A DNA stretch of 64,000 bases from NCBI GenBank assembly GCA_028751875.1, contig CM054151.1:45683799-45747798 (forward strand), given 5' to 3'. This DNA is from Rapana venosa (Eukaryota > Mollusca > Gastropoda > Neogastropoda > Muricidae). This document shows positions 21,075 through 33,970 of the stretch, in pieces. The notes below the pieces were generated by a model. The model saw only the letters and a program-made list of their open reading frames with translations. It was not told the origin of the DNA and made no database searches. The position numbers and the translations under genes are program-made. Every line of letters starts with the position of its first letter. Position 1 is the first letter of the stretch.

Positions 21075-22163
21075 GAGATTCGGATTCGATTGTTTATTCA
21101 TTAATAGGTCAAGGCCCCTTATGAAGGGGTATACGAACATGATACGATAATTGCAACACATGTAGTAAGATCCAAAAATGAAAGAAAAAAGTGAATACAG
21201 ACTGAGTGCATATGATAAAAATGATTCTCACAACAAAATAAGGTCTCTAAGCTTAAATGCTTTATATAAATACAAGACAAAATCATGGACTACTTCAGGA
21301 GAGGATGATGACATCAACACGGCTAATTTGAACAATGATGGCTGTCTATAATATTTGGGCTTAATAAACTGTTCTCGAATCGTTGTTAAAACAGGGCAGC
21401 GTAGAACAAAATGAACTTCGTTTTCGTCTTTCTCTTTACACAGACGACAAATCAGTTCATCATTACCAACATGTCTATACCTATAATGATGAACAGCTAA
21501 TTCTGATACACCTGATCTAAATCTTGTCGTTATAAACATTAAATGTTTATCCATATCTAGCCTTAAATATAGCTTCAAGTCAGAAACGGTACAAGACGTT
21601 CTGTAAACAGTAAATCTGTCGCTATTCTGAATATGATCAGACCATTTCTGCCAAGAACAATCTACCAAACTATCAACATAGTCAACGCCCTGATTTTGCC
21701 AAACAAAGCCAAACCCATATTCGAAAAAACATACACGCACCCTGGTTACCCAATTTTCTTTACCTCTAGCATCTAAATTACATAACATATCATATGCTTT
21801 ACGTGGTATTCTATCGGTAGTCATGTGCAATAATTTAAACCAGGAGCGGATACAATTAACAGCGGATACTATGTAAATGGGGTGGCGGTTCGTTTCACCG
21901 TAAACTAGATCATTAGGAGTTCGCTTATCTACACGTAAATATCTCTTTAAAGCAAAAGTATGAACATGTTCACAATAGACAGCAACTTTTTCTAGCACCC
22001 ATAATTCAGATCCGTACTGCATAATGGGTTGAACTTGGGCATCAAATAAGCTAATAAACACCTTAAACAAATTATTGTCGAGTGTTCGTAGCTTTTTCAT
22101 GATAAATAACAACACATTTTTGGCCCTACTTGCAAGATCTTTACACGCTCCATTAAAACAGGG
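21075..22163 (-). mobile_element. LINE ORF2 C-terminal part, 5'-truncated, frame intact
   Basis: An uninterrupted minus-strand frame of about 310 codons (22163 to the stop at 21228) from the region downstream of the reverse transcriptase catalytic core of a non-LTR retrotransposon. Recognisable pieces are FDAQVQPIMQYGSELW (end of the RT thumb), LKRYLRVDKRTPNDLVYGE, GKENWVTRVR, and a C-x2-C-x8-H-x4-C knuckle (CRLCKEKDENEVHFVLRC), as in zf-RVT-type tails. A 3' UTR of about 150 bp ends with AATGAATAAACAATCGAATC. The catalytic domain and endonuclease are missing. The 413-codon ORF that contains it also reads through the adjacent GA array, which is not part of the protein. Intact frame suggests a fairly recent insertion. 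Confidence 0.85.
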
Positions 22164-22286
22164 AGAGAGAGAGAAAGAGAAAGGAAGGGAGAGAGAGGGG
22201 GGGGACAAGAGAGAGAGGGAGAGAGAGAGAGAGAGGGAGAGAGAGAGGGAGAGAGAGAGGGAGAGAGAGAGGGGGGAGAGAGAGAG

Positions 22287-22349
<63 letters not shown>
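22160..22349. repeat. (GA)n with GGGA variants
   Basis: About 190 bp of GA; it lies between the truncated 5' end of one LINE and the 3' tail of a SINE C piece. Confidence 0.95.
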
Positions 22350-22354
<5 letters not shown>

Positions 22355-22402
22355 AATGACAATGACAAATGACAAGGATAAATTCTTTTATTTCGCGGAT
22401 AA
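22349..22402 (-). mobile_element. SINE family C, 3' tail fragment
   Basis: The complement reads ATCCGCGAAATAAAAGAATT, TATCC, then TGTCATTGTCATTGTCATTC, the same tail as at 3780-3806 and 51670-51712. It again continues into a CT (here GA) array. Confidence 0.6.
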
Positions 22403-22850
22403 CGAATAATAATAATAATAATAATAATGTATGTAATTTATATAGCGCTGAATCTTGTAAAGTAAACAAATCAAAGCGCTTGCATTCAAATCATTCATAC
22501 GCATGCAACCATCCATAAATATCAAGATAAACAAATATCAAATTTATATACACAACACACTTAGGTGGGGGTGGTGGAGGTGAAGGCAGCTATTGACAAG
22601 TAGGAACAGACAACAGGGGAAGATCTCAAGTAGAGTATAAGTGCGTTTTGAGGCTAGATTTGAAAGAATCAAAAGAAGGCTTTTGGCGAAGTGGAAGAGG
22701 GAGGTCGTTCCATGTGGAGGGACCGGAAACAGAGAAAGAGCGTCGGCCAACAGTGGTTTGTTTAAATCTGGATGTTCGAAAGCACAACGTATCTACAGCT
22801 GAACGAAGGGAACGGGACGGAGTGTACAGGTGAAGACAGTTACAGATATA
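22403..22850 (-). mobile_element. LINE (CR1/L2-like) 3' end, copy 1
   Basis: The minus strand encodes the last ~75 residues of an RT-containing ORF: CLHLYTPSRSLRSAVDTLCF, then GRRSFSVSGPSTWNDLPLPL and SFDSFKSSLKTHLYST, stop near 22626. This LR-S/D, GRRSFS-GP-WN-LP, TFK-LKTYLF-like pattern is the well-known C-terminus of CR1/L2/Rex1-type elements. The 3' UTR ends in TCAGCGCTATATAAATTACA and an (ATT)n tail (22407-22429). Strongly 5'-truncated. Confidence 0.85.
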
Positions 22851-23400
22851 AGAATAATAATAAATGGAATTTATATAGCGCTGTATCTTGCACAGACAAA
22901 TCAAAGCGCTTGCACTCAACTCATTCTTACACAGTCATGCAACCAATAGCGAGAAATAGTTCTAACAAGTCCAAATGCACACACACACACACACACACAC
23001 ACGTTATACACTTTGGCAGGGTGATGGAATTTTTGGCTGTTGAAAAGCAGGGATAGCTATGAAATGAAACGGGAGAGGAAAATCTTAGGTTTGAAACAAA
23101 TATGCCTTGAGGCCAGATTTAAAAGAGTCACAAGAAGGCCTTTGGCGAAGAGAGATAGGGAGGCCATTCCAAATCGATGGACCAGAAACAGAGAAAGAGC
23201 GACGGCCAACAGTGGACTGGTTAAATCTAGGTGTTTGTAAGCACAAGGAATCTGCAGCAGAGCGAAGGGAACGAGAAGGGGTGTACAGGTGGAGACATTC
23301 ACAGAGGTAGGAAGGTGCTGTTTTGTGGAGACATTTGTAAGTACCCATGTGCTTATTTACAGACTGAATGACCCTATCTGTACATCGGTATATATGCAGA
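22848..23400 (-). mobile_element. LINE (CR1/L2-like) 3' end, copy 2, in tandem
   Basis: A second 3' end of the same family in the same orientation, directly upstream of copy 1. The reading frame is longer: from about 23370 it gives VNKHMGTYKCLHKTAPSYLC, then CLHLYTPSRSLRSAADSLCL, GRRSFSVSGPSIWNGLPISL and FKSGLKAYLFQT (stop at 23085). The 3' end again is GCGCTATATAAATTCCATTT and (ATT)n. A CA run (22978-23002) sits in the UTR. Beyond 23400 the sequence changes to GA/GACA repeats. Confidence 0.85.
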
Positions 23401-23449
23401 CAAAAGGAGAGAGATTGCTTGTGGGACAATAGAACTAGACTAGGAAAGA

Positions 23450-23456
23450 GAGAGAT

Positions 23457-23487
<31 letters not shown>

Positions 23488-23690
23488 ACAGACAGACAGA
23501 CAGAAGACAGACGAGACAGACAGACACACACAGACACACAGATTCAGACAGACAGACACACAAAAAGACAGACACACAGACACAGACAGACAGACAAAAA
23601 GACAAACAGGCACACAGACACTAACAGAAATAGACAGAGAGAAAAATAACAAACAAACAAACAAACAAACAGACAGACGTACAGATTGTA
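23450..23690. repeat. GA and GACA tract
   Basis: GA dinucleotides (23455-23487) followed by GACA/CACA tetranucleotides and an (AAAC)n run (23650-23672). Confidence 0.95.
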
Positions 23691-23817
23691 AGTTGGCATT
23701 TCAACCAAAGTGTCAATATACCCTGGCGTGAAAAAGCTTGCACTTTCCTGCTGTGGTGTAATGCAATAACCCCATTTTGTTTTCTCCTAGTATGTACCCT
23801 TTGCACTTTTCTGTCTG

Positions 23818-24337
23818 TCTGTGTATTTCTTTCATTTCTTTCATTTCTTTCTTTCTTTCTTTCTTTCATTTCTTTCTTTCTTTCTTTCATTCTTTCTTTC
23901 TTCTTTCTTCTTTCCTAGTTTCTTTCTTTCGTTTCTTTCTTTCTTTCTTTCCTTCTTTCTTAAATTCCTTTTTTTTTCTTTCTTTCTTGCATTTCTTTCT
24001 TTCTTTCATATCTTTCTTTCATTTCTTTCATTTCTTTCTTTCTTTCTTTCATTTCTCTCTTTCTTTCTTCCTTTCTTTCATTTCTTTCTTTCTGTCATTT
24101 TTTCTTTCTTTCTTTAGTTTCTTTCTTCTTCTTCTTCTTTCTTTCTTTCATTTTTTCTATTCTTTCTTTTCATTTCTTTATTTCTTGCCTTCTTTCTTAG
24201 TTTCTTTTTTCTTTCTTTCTTTCCTTTTTTTTGCTTTCTCTTTTTGTTCTTTCTTTCTTTTCTTTCTTTCCCTCTCTCTTTCTTTCTTTTCTTTCTGCTT
24301 TTTTTCCATAGCCTCTCTCAATTTCTCTCTCTCTCTT

Positions 24338-24378
<41 letters not shown>

Positions 24379-24490
24379 CTCTGTGTCACTATGTCTCTCT
24401 GTCTATCTTTCTGTCTCTGTCTGTCTGTCTTTCTGTCTCTGTCTGTCTGTCTGTATGTCTGTCTGTCTGTATGTATGTCTGTCTGCATGT
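23818..24490. repeat. (TTTC)n, CT and TCTG tract
   Basis: About 480 bp of TTTC tetranucleotides with ATTTC and CTTC variants (23818-24300), then CT (24315-24375) and TCTG repeats (24376-24490). The Phe/Ser/Leu ORF of 249 codons is repeat translation. Confidence 0.95.
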
Positions 24491-24574
24491 TACCGCTGTA
24501 CAGATAAGGGCATTGAGTATGAATAACATCTCAGCTTTCTGGAAATTCTGTGCCATGAATTCCCTCTTTCCCCC

Positions 24575-25600
24575 CATGAAAATACCGGTGACCTGTCAGT
24601 ATAAATAGCAAACCCGTACCTTCTGGAAATTATCTCAAAGGAATTCACTCTATTCTATGCCTCTTTTTCTTTGTGCCATGCTTTTTTCTTCCTGTCGCCT
24701 TTTTCTCATCTACTTGTTTCCTTGTTTTTCTATCCTCCTGCCTTTCTTTCTGAAAACCCCCAACTTAAAACATAACAATTCTCTGTCACACCGAGGTCGG
24801 ATGCGCTGGGCCTGACTTGTCAAAGGCCTAACGGCAGCGCGATGTATTTTGGTGTATTTTACAGACAGCAATAGTAGGACGACGACAACGACGACGACGA
24901 CAACGACGACGACAACAACAACGACGACGGCGACAATGACGACGACGACGACGAAGAAGAAGAAGAAGGAGGAGGAGGAGCAGGAGGAGCAGGAGCAGGA
25001 GCAAGAGGAGGAGCAGGAGGAGGAGGAGAAGAAAAGGAAGAATTGCAAAGAATTTCAAAGAAGAAGAATTGCGAAGAATTGCGAAGAAGAAGAAGAATTG
25101 CGAAGAATTGCGAGAATTGCGAAGAAGATTGCAAAGAATTGCGAAGAATTGCGAAGAAGAATTGCGAAGAAGAAGAAGAATTGCGAAGAAGAAGAAGAAT
25201 TAAGAAGAAGAAGAAGAATTAAGAAGAAGAAGAAGAAGAAGAATTGCGAAGAAGAATTGCGAAGAAGAATTGCGAAGAAGAATGGCGGGAAGAAGAAGAA
25301 GAAGAAGAAGAACAAGAACAAGAACAAGAAGAACAAGAAGAATTGCGAAGAAGAATTGCGAAGAAGAAGAAGAAGAAGAAGAAGAAGAAGAAGAAGAAGA
25401 AGAAGAAAGAAGAAGAAGAAGAAAAAGAAGAAGAAGAAGAATCGCGAAGAAGAAGAATTGCAAAGAAGAAGAATTGCGAAGAAGAAGAAGAATTTCAAAG
25501 AAGACGAATTGCGAAGAAGAAGAACTTCGATGAAGAAGAAGAAGATTTGCGAAGAAAAATTACAAAGAACAAGAACAACAAGAAGAACAAGAAGCAAAGA
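24575..25600 (+). mobile_element. Repeat family D with 0.7 kb GAC/GAA tail, copy 2
   Basis: Element body 24575-24860: GACCTGTCAGTATAAATAGC, ACCTTCTGGAAATTATCTC, CTTCCTGTCGCC, CAATTCTCTGTC, GATGCGCTGGGCCTGACTTG, GGCCTAACGGCAGCGCGATG and ACAGACAGCAATAGTAG. It is followed without a break by an array that evolves along its length: GAC (24876-24945), GAA/GGA/GCAGGA (24950-25040), then GAA with repeated GAATTGCGAAGAA units (25040-25600). The array is the complement of the TTCGCAATTC arrays elsewhere. All Lys/Glu/Arg ORFs here are translations of it. Confidence 0.75.
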
Positions 25601-25631
25601 TAGACTGTGATGATGTCTATCTGTCTGTCTC

Positions 25632-25689
25632 GAAGTAAAAATAAAAAAGCACACATGTGATTGGTTTTCTCATTATTTCATTAAAAAGC
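25632..25689 (+). mobile_element. SINE family C fragment cut by gap
   Basis: GAAGTAAAAATAAAAAAGCA then CACATGTGATTGG resembles the family C block GACGTAAAAAAGCACATGAG. It stops at the run of N. Confidence 0.35.
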
Positions 25690-26189
25690 NNNNNNNNNNN
25701 NNNNNNNNNNNNNNNNNNNNNNNNNNNNNNNNNNNNNNNNNNNNNNNNNNNNNNNNNNNNNNNNNNNNNNNNNNNNNNNNNNNNNNNNNNNNNNNNNNNN
25801 NNNNNNNNNNNNNNNNNNNNNNNNNNNNNNNNNNNNNNNNNNNNNNNNNNNNNNNNNNNNNNNNNNNNNNNNNNNNNNNNNNNNNNNNNNNNNNNNNNNN
25901 NNNNNNNNNNNNNNNNNNNNNNNNNNNNNNNNNNNNNNNNNNNNNNNNNNNNNNNNNNNNNNNNNNNNNNNNNNNNNNNNNNNNNNNNNNNNNNNNNNNN
26001 NNNNNNNNNNNNNNNNNNNNNNNNNNNNNNNNNNNNNNNNNNNNNNNNNNNNNNNNNNNNNNNNNNNNNNNNNNNNNNNNNNNNNNNNNNNNNNNNNNNN
26101 NNNNNNNNNNNNNNNNNNNNNNNNNNNNNNNNNNNNNNNNNNNNNNNNNNNNNNNNNNNNNNNNNNNNNNNNNNNNNNNNNNNNNNNNN
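25690..26189. other. Assembly gap of exactly 500 N
   Basis: A run of 500 N, a fixed-size scaffold join. The true distance is unknown. Confidence 0.99.
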
Positions 26190-26512
<323 letters not shown>

Positions 26513-26839
26513 CACAGTGTTTTCCTGAAAGATGTCATTTTCATCAGGTTAGTACCAGCTGCAGACATAAGTCAGCCAGTCTAATTGCTAACAAGCTTCT
26601 ACACTGAACCCTTTAGTTCCCTTGAGAAATGCGTCCATTTACTAACGTTGAATGGATTGTAAACTAATTTTTAAGGAATACGACATTTGTATCTGAAATG
26701 ATATGTTGTTACAATCGTTCTGTAACTCCGCAATAATACCACGCTGTGTTATGATGCAGCACTGAAGCAGCTACACTTGACAGATCAAGCTAGTCTTTCC
26801 TGTACAAGCCACCAGAAAAGCGAGCACAGCCAGCCTAGG

Positions 26840-27790
26840 AAGGAAAGAAAATCTCCGTGTTCAATATACAACTATAAATGTGAACTATCACATTCAAAAA
26901 TGCAGCTTAAAATCCCATAATGTTTCACACCACCAAACGAAACAAAAACAAAAACAAAACTACTATTGACCAACCATTACACATTATTTAAAAAAATAAA
27001 TGACCAAACCTTGTTCATTCATGTTGTGTCCTAGGCCCTCATAACTATCATTAAAAGTTATGCACAAACAGTACAAACCCCACCTACCCCCCACCCCCTT
27101 CTACCCCCACCCCCACCCCCAAAAAAACCGGGAGAAAACGGGCATTCATAACCCCTACTCAGCAAATCAGTAATCATCTGTAAGGTACTCATCAGCGGCA
27201 AACATCATTGGACAGTCTGAAGCCAATTCCGAGTCATTGCAGGCGCTAACTAGAAAACATGACCATTAGCAGCAAAGAGCAAGAGGCCCTGAACCAGCCC
27301 ACTACTGCACGCCATGTCCAGCCCACTCTTCCAGTCTCTGCACGTAGTATGGCAATGATTGTCAAGAGACCATCCACTCCTGAAGTGTATTTTCGTCACC
27401 TAGCTGTACTAATTCCCTCATGCCCTCCATTCTTAAGTGAGCAAATGAAATGTTTTCCTCCAAAGCCTCCTGATGGCCAGGGTTCGGTGCTCTCTGTAAT
27501 ATCTCATATAGGAGCAACAACAAGAAGAAACAAGTGTTGTCCAGTGATTGCTGTGACAAATATACTGAGGCATCTAAGAACGTTTCTGGTAGTTTTAATT
27601 TCGTTATTTGAATACTATATTTTTTTTAAAAGAAAGGAAGTGTGAAGAATGTTCTATACCAAGTCTTCTTTTATGTCCATGTGAATAATGTTCTGTTTGC
27701 TTGTTAAGAGTGGGTCTCTTTCACAGACTAGTTGCTAGGAGCATTTGCTTGTGTGAGCTATTGTGTGAGCATTTGCTTGTGTGAGCTATT
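26840..27790. other. Low-copy part of the duplication, no confirmed gene
   Basis: Unique-looking DNA with a C-rich patch at 27080-27122. A 128-codon plus-strand frame (27259-27645) and a 65-codon minus frame overlap it. Both are broken in the right-hand copy and neither is recognised, so neither is called. Confidence 0.4.
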
Positions 27791-27942
27791 TGTGTGATAC
27801 CAAACAAAAGGCATACCAAACAGTAATACCAAACAAACAGCTATACCAAACAAACAGCCATACCAAAGAAAGAAAGAAACAGCAAAAAACAGCCTTTCAT
27901 TTCCCTTCCCTTCCCTTGTGGCAAGCTGCCTGAATTGCAACA

Positions 27943-30180
<2,238 letters not shown>

Positions 30181-30504
30181 CGCGTGTCTGTGTATAGAGT
30201 GTGCTTACACTCGCGCACACAATGCACACGCTTGGGCACGCATGCATGCCAGAATGCGTGCATGCGTGCGTGCCTGCTTGCATACCCCCGATTGGGACTA
30301 AGTCCACTAGTGGGGCAATGAGACAAAGAGCAGGACGTGGGTAGGCAGGTGTGGTGTGTAAAGGAGACTAATTGGCAGAATTTGAAACCAAAAGGCAATA
30401 TAAAGGATGAGTCAAAAATGGCCTGAGGGGGGCAAACCCGGGGAAGGCAGTCGAGTGGAAAACTGGGAGCCCCAGTGTCGGGGTGATCACCACAAAATAA
30501 AGTT

Positions 30505-30925
30505 GCCGTTGGGATCAAAGGCCCAAAGGGGTGATGCTCTTTCCCCTAAAAAGAAAAACGGGTCGGGACCCAAAAGGGTTTTTGCAGAAAATTTGATGCC
30601 TTTTTTTGGCCAGACACTACTCCCCCCCCCACCCCCCCATCCCTTAGATCAAAAAGTGGTGGTGGGGGAGTATTTTTCGATAGATGATAAAGGGAGGTCC
30701 TGTGTGTTTAAACAAAATTATTTAGAAACCCGTAGAAGAACCCATGGTGGTAAAAAAGGGGGTTATCCCTAGAAAAAGGGGAAAAACAAATCCCTTTGCG
30801 GACGGGAAAAAAAAAAAAAAGGGGGGGGCCGCTCCTGTGGGACGCGCTCCCCCGGGGGGGAGGCAGCCCGAATTTCATGCAGAGAAATTTTCCAGTATTA
30901 AAGGTTTTAATAAAAAATAAAAAAA
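30505..30925 (+). mobile_element. SINE family B copy in poor-quality sequence
   Basis: Co-linear with 44109-44512, including the tRNA-like head (CAAAGGCCCAAAGGGGTGAT in place of CGATGGTCTAGAGGTGACGC), AAGAACCCATGGTGG and the GTGGGACGCGCTCCCCCGGG hairpin block. Confidence 0.65.
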
Positions 30926-31079
30926 AAATAGCAAAAAATTGCGGATGTTCGAGTTGGGGGAAAAATTTATTTTGACTGGATGTGTTCTTTTGAGGGAAAG
31001 GGATTGATGTATTTTTTTTATAAATAAAAAAGCCCCATTGCATGCGGTGTAGAACGGGAGATAGTGGAGGGGATGGACG

Positions 31080-32840
31080 CCCCATTGTTTTTCCTTTTGT
31101 TTTGGAAATCCCTTTTCTTTTTTAAGTTTTTCTTTTTTTTCTTTTGTTTTGGGGTTTGTGGATTATACGAGGGAGAGAATAATTATATATCTGTTTAATA
31201 AAAGCATTTTTAAAAAAAGGCAGTAGCAAGAGCAGTGCACAGTATTTTTGGGACATAAAAAAGCACGGGTTTTTTCTTTAAATTTGAACACACACCCCAA
31301 CCCCAAAAACACACCCCACACACACCCACACCCCACACACACACACACAACACCCAGAGCAATATGCACAAATCACTTATTCGGGAATCATTTTAAAAGA
31401 TTGAAAATACACACTGGATAAGTATGGGGTGTGTACCACTCTTTGCCTTTACCGGGTTTTACATCCCAACCCATTTCCGACTTATGGATTTTTTTCTTCC
31501 TGCAAAGAAGAGCTTAAAAAATTTATTAGGCTAATGTTTTTTCCCTTTGTTTCTACTTGTAAAGGTATAATTTGGGGGGTTGTTATTTTTTAAAGATGAA
31601 ACCCAATTGGGGGGGAAACTGGTGTAAAAACCCATGGTGCTTATTCTTTATCCTCAAAATAAAAGAATTATCATTGTCATTGCCCCATGTCTAAAGGGCA
31701 ATCTCAATGGTAACATTCTCCCAAACCAAAAACAATATTAAATGGAAAAAAGGTTTTTGGGTAAGTACCCTAAACGTCATAATGACAAAGTTTTGGGGCC
31801 CTTTGGAGCCAGTGCTAATTTAAAAAACCCGTAAATCCCGGGGTTTTAAATGCATGGCTTTTTTTTTCCCTGGTCGTGATTTGCCAAAAACCCAGGGGAA
31901 ATTTGGGGCTCCCAATCCACTGAAACCCCCTTCCCCAAAACAAAACACGGTTTGCACCTTACACCACCTACCCCAAACAAAAAGGTGCACAGCAACAAAA
32001 ACAGAAACAATAAAATAACCCCTCTAAAAAAAACCCAAACAAAAACGAGTTGAATCTTTGATTGTCCCCCCTCTTCGAATTAAAGGTAAAAAGTGTGTCT
32101 TTAAAATGAAAAGGCCTGCTAAAACCCAAAAGTATACCTAAAAGGGGGTGATGACCAGTTCCCAACACGCACTGCACCCGCACACCCCTACACGTGCGCA
32201 AACACGAACAACACAGCAGGGTCCCAAAAACCTCACCCGCACATACACAACGCACCGCTTTTCACACACACACAAAAAGAACAAAAAAATAAAAGGAAAA
32301 AAATTTTTCCACAAAACCCCAGGAAAAGGGTTCCAACCACGGATCCCAAAACACACGCACTGCACAAACAAAACACGCCCCATACAAAAGCGACGCGCGT
32401 TCAAAAACACACACCTTACAAAAAAAACCAAAATGAATGGAAAACATATTAAAACAAAACCCGGGAAAAAGAGTTTAAATACACATGCCCGCACATGGAA
32501 AACACGGGGCACAGGCCAAAACCCGAAACATGTGCACACACACACCCCAACACTTCATAAACAAGTACGAACTTTCTTTTTTTCTGTTCAAGTAATAAGC
32601 AAACGGGAAAATTTAAATTTTTGCCTTAAGGGAAATCCTGAAATTTCGTGTCGTTTTATGGGGGGTTTAAAACCCAAAACACAAAAAGTACCCAGCATGC
32701 ACGCTGAAACCTTGAAGGAAAATGGGCTCCACCAGTTTTCAAATTGCCCAAGAGACCCCAAATTTTAAAAAAATTCAGGCAGGCCCTTAGCAACTCTTCT
32801 TTTCAGATCTGGGAGAAAGAGAGAAGAAGAAAAAGACATG
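31080..32840. other. Poor-quality sequence with SINE C 3' end and CA-rich patches
   Basis: CA/AACACAC-rich patches lie at 31290-31350 and 32160-32560. A SINE C 3' end is visible at 31590-31685 (GGTGTAAAAACCCATGGTGC, TTATTCTTTATCCTCAAAAT, AAAAGAATTATCATTGTCAT). Nothing else recognised. Confidence 0.4.
31590..31685 (+). mobile_element. SINE family C, 3' fragment
   Basis: Matches the last 95 bp of the family including the CATTGTCATTG tail, with extra homopolymer bases. Confidence 0.6.
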
Positions 32841-33500
32841 AAAAAAGTGAACATAAATGACAAAAAAAAGAAGAAAAGAGAAGAGAAGAAGAGGGAGGAA
32901 AGAGGAAAAAAAGGAAAAGAAAAGGGAAAAAGGGAGAAAAGGGAGGGGGAGACGAAAAGAGAAGGAAAAGAAGAGAAGAGCAGAGCAGAGAAGAGAAAGG
33001 AGAGGAAAGAGGAAAAAAAAACATAAGAGAAAAGAAGAGAAGAGCAAGAAGAGGAGAGAAGGAAGAGCACAGGAAAGAGAAGGGGGAAAATCGAAAGGAG
33101 AGGAGAGGAGAACAGAAGAAAAGGGAAAAGGGAAGGGGAAAGGGAAAAAATAGGAGGGGGAAGGGATGAGGGGGAAAAGAAGGGGGAAAAGGGAGAAGAG
33201 ATGAGATGAGTAAAGATGAGAGGGAGACCCCGAAGGAAGAAAGGGGAGAGAAGAAAAAAGAGAAGAGAAAAAAAAAAGAGCAGAGGGGGAAAAGAGAAGG
33301 GGAAGAGCAGAGCAGAAAATAAAAGTAAGGAGAGGAGCGAAAAGAAAAGAAAAGGGAGAGAAAAGAAAAAAAAAGAAAAAGAAGAAAAAAAAAGAAAAAA
33401 AAAAAGCAAAAGCGGGAAAGAGAAAAGGGAAAAATAAGAAAAAGAAGAAAAAACAAAAAAGCAAAGAAAAGAGAAAAAAAAGTGATGAAAAAAAAGCAAG
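32815..33500. repeat. GA/GAAA purine-rich tract
   Basis: Nearly 700 bp almost entirely of A and G (GAAAA, GAGAA, GGGAAAA). A distorted GA-type microsatellite is likely; the long Phe/Ser/Leu ORFs on the minus strand are its translation. Confidence 0.85.
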
Positions 33501-33629
33501 CCGCAGGGCAAAAGGAAGAGCAGAGCAAAAACCCTCTCCACCTCCCCACCCCCCTAAACGTGCCAGCTTAGGACAGGGTTTGGCGTGCAGTGCTTCTCTT
33601 GACATGGCCAAACACCCCTAGCTCCCTGA

Positions 33630-33970
33630 CAGCCAGGTTCTAGCTGGGGGGTATTTTCTCCCCCCCACCACTACCCCCATTTTTTTGCGGGGGGGAAAAA
33701 TGTTCCCCAAACCCCCAAAATACAGCCGGTGTTAGTGGGGGTTTTTTGTCTCCCCCCCAAACTCCCAATCAGGTTTTAGCTGTGTGGTATTTTTCTCCAC
33801 CCACCAAAAACAACCGGGGTTTTTAAGCGGTTGGAAATGTTCTCCACCCACACTAAAACCCGGGTGTTATGTGGGTGGGATGTTCTCCCCCCAAACCTAA
33901 ACCCAAGGTGTTAGCGGGGGGGTATGTTCTCCACCCACACTACAACCAGGTGTTATGTGTTTATTTTAAA
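33630..33970. repeat. Minisatellite, roughly 45-bp units, poor-quality sequence
   Basis: About seven degenerate units with GGTGTTA, GGGTGGTATGTTCTCC and ACCCACACTACAACC. Each unit contains a GGGTGG / CCACCC inverted pair, so each could form a short hairpin. Confidence 0.7.

Noticed and set aside
21228..22469. A single 413-residue protein
   Set aside because: Only the last ~310 residues belong to a LINE; the first ~100 are translation of a GA array and a SINE/LINE tail.
27259..27645. 128-codon plus-strand ORF, and the opposing 65-codon frame
   Set aside because: Neither has a recognisable domain, the strands are open together, and the counterpart at 40.5-40.9 kb is disrupted, although that copy is of poor quality.
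32765..33611. Several 250-270 codon Phe/Ser/Leu ORFs
   Set aside because: They cover a purine-rich tract in the poor-quality block.
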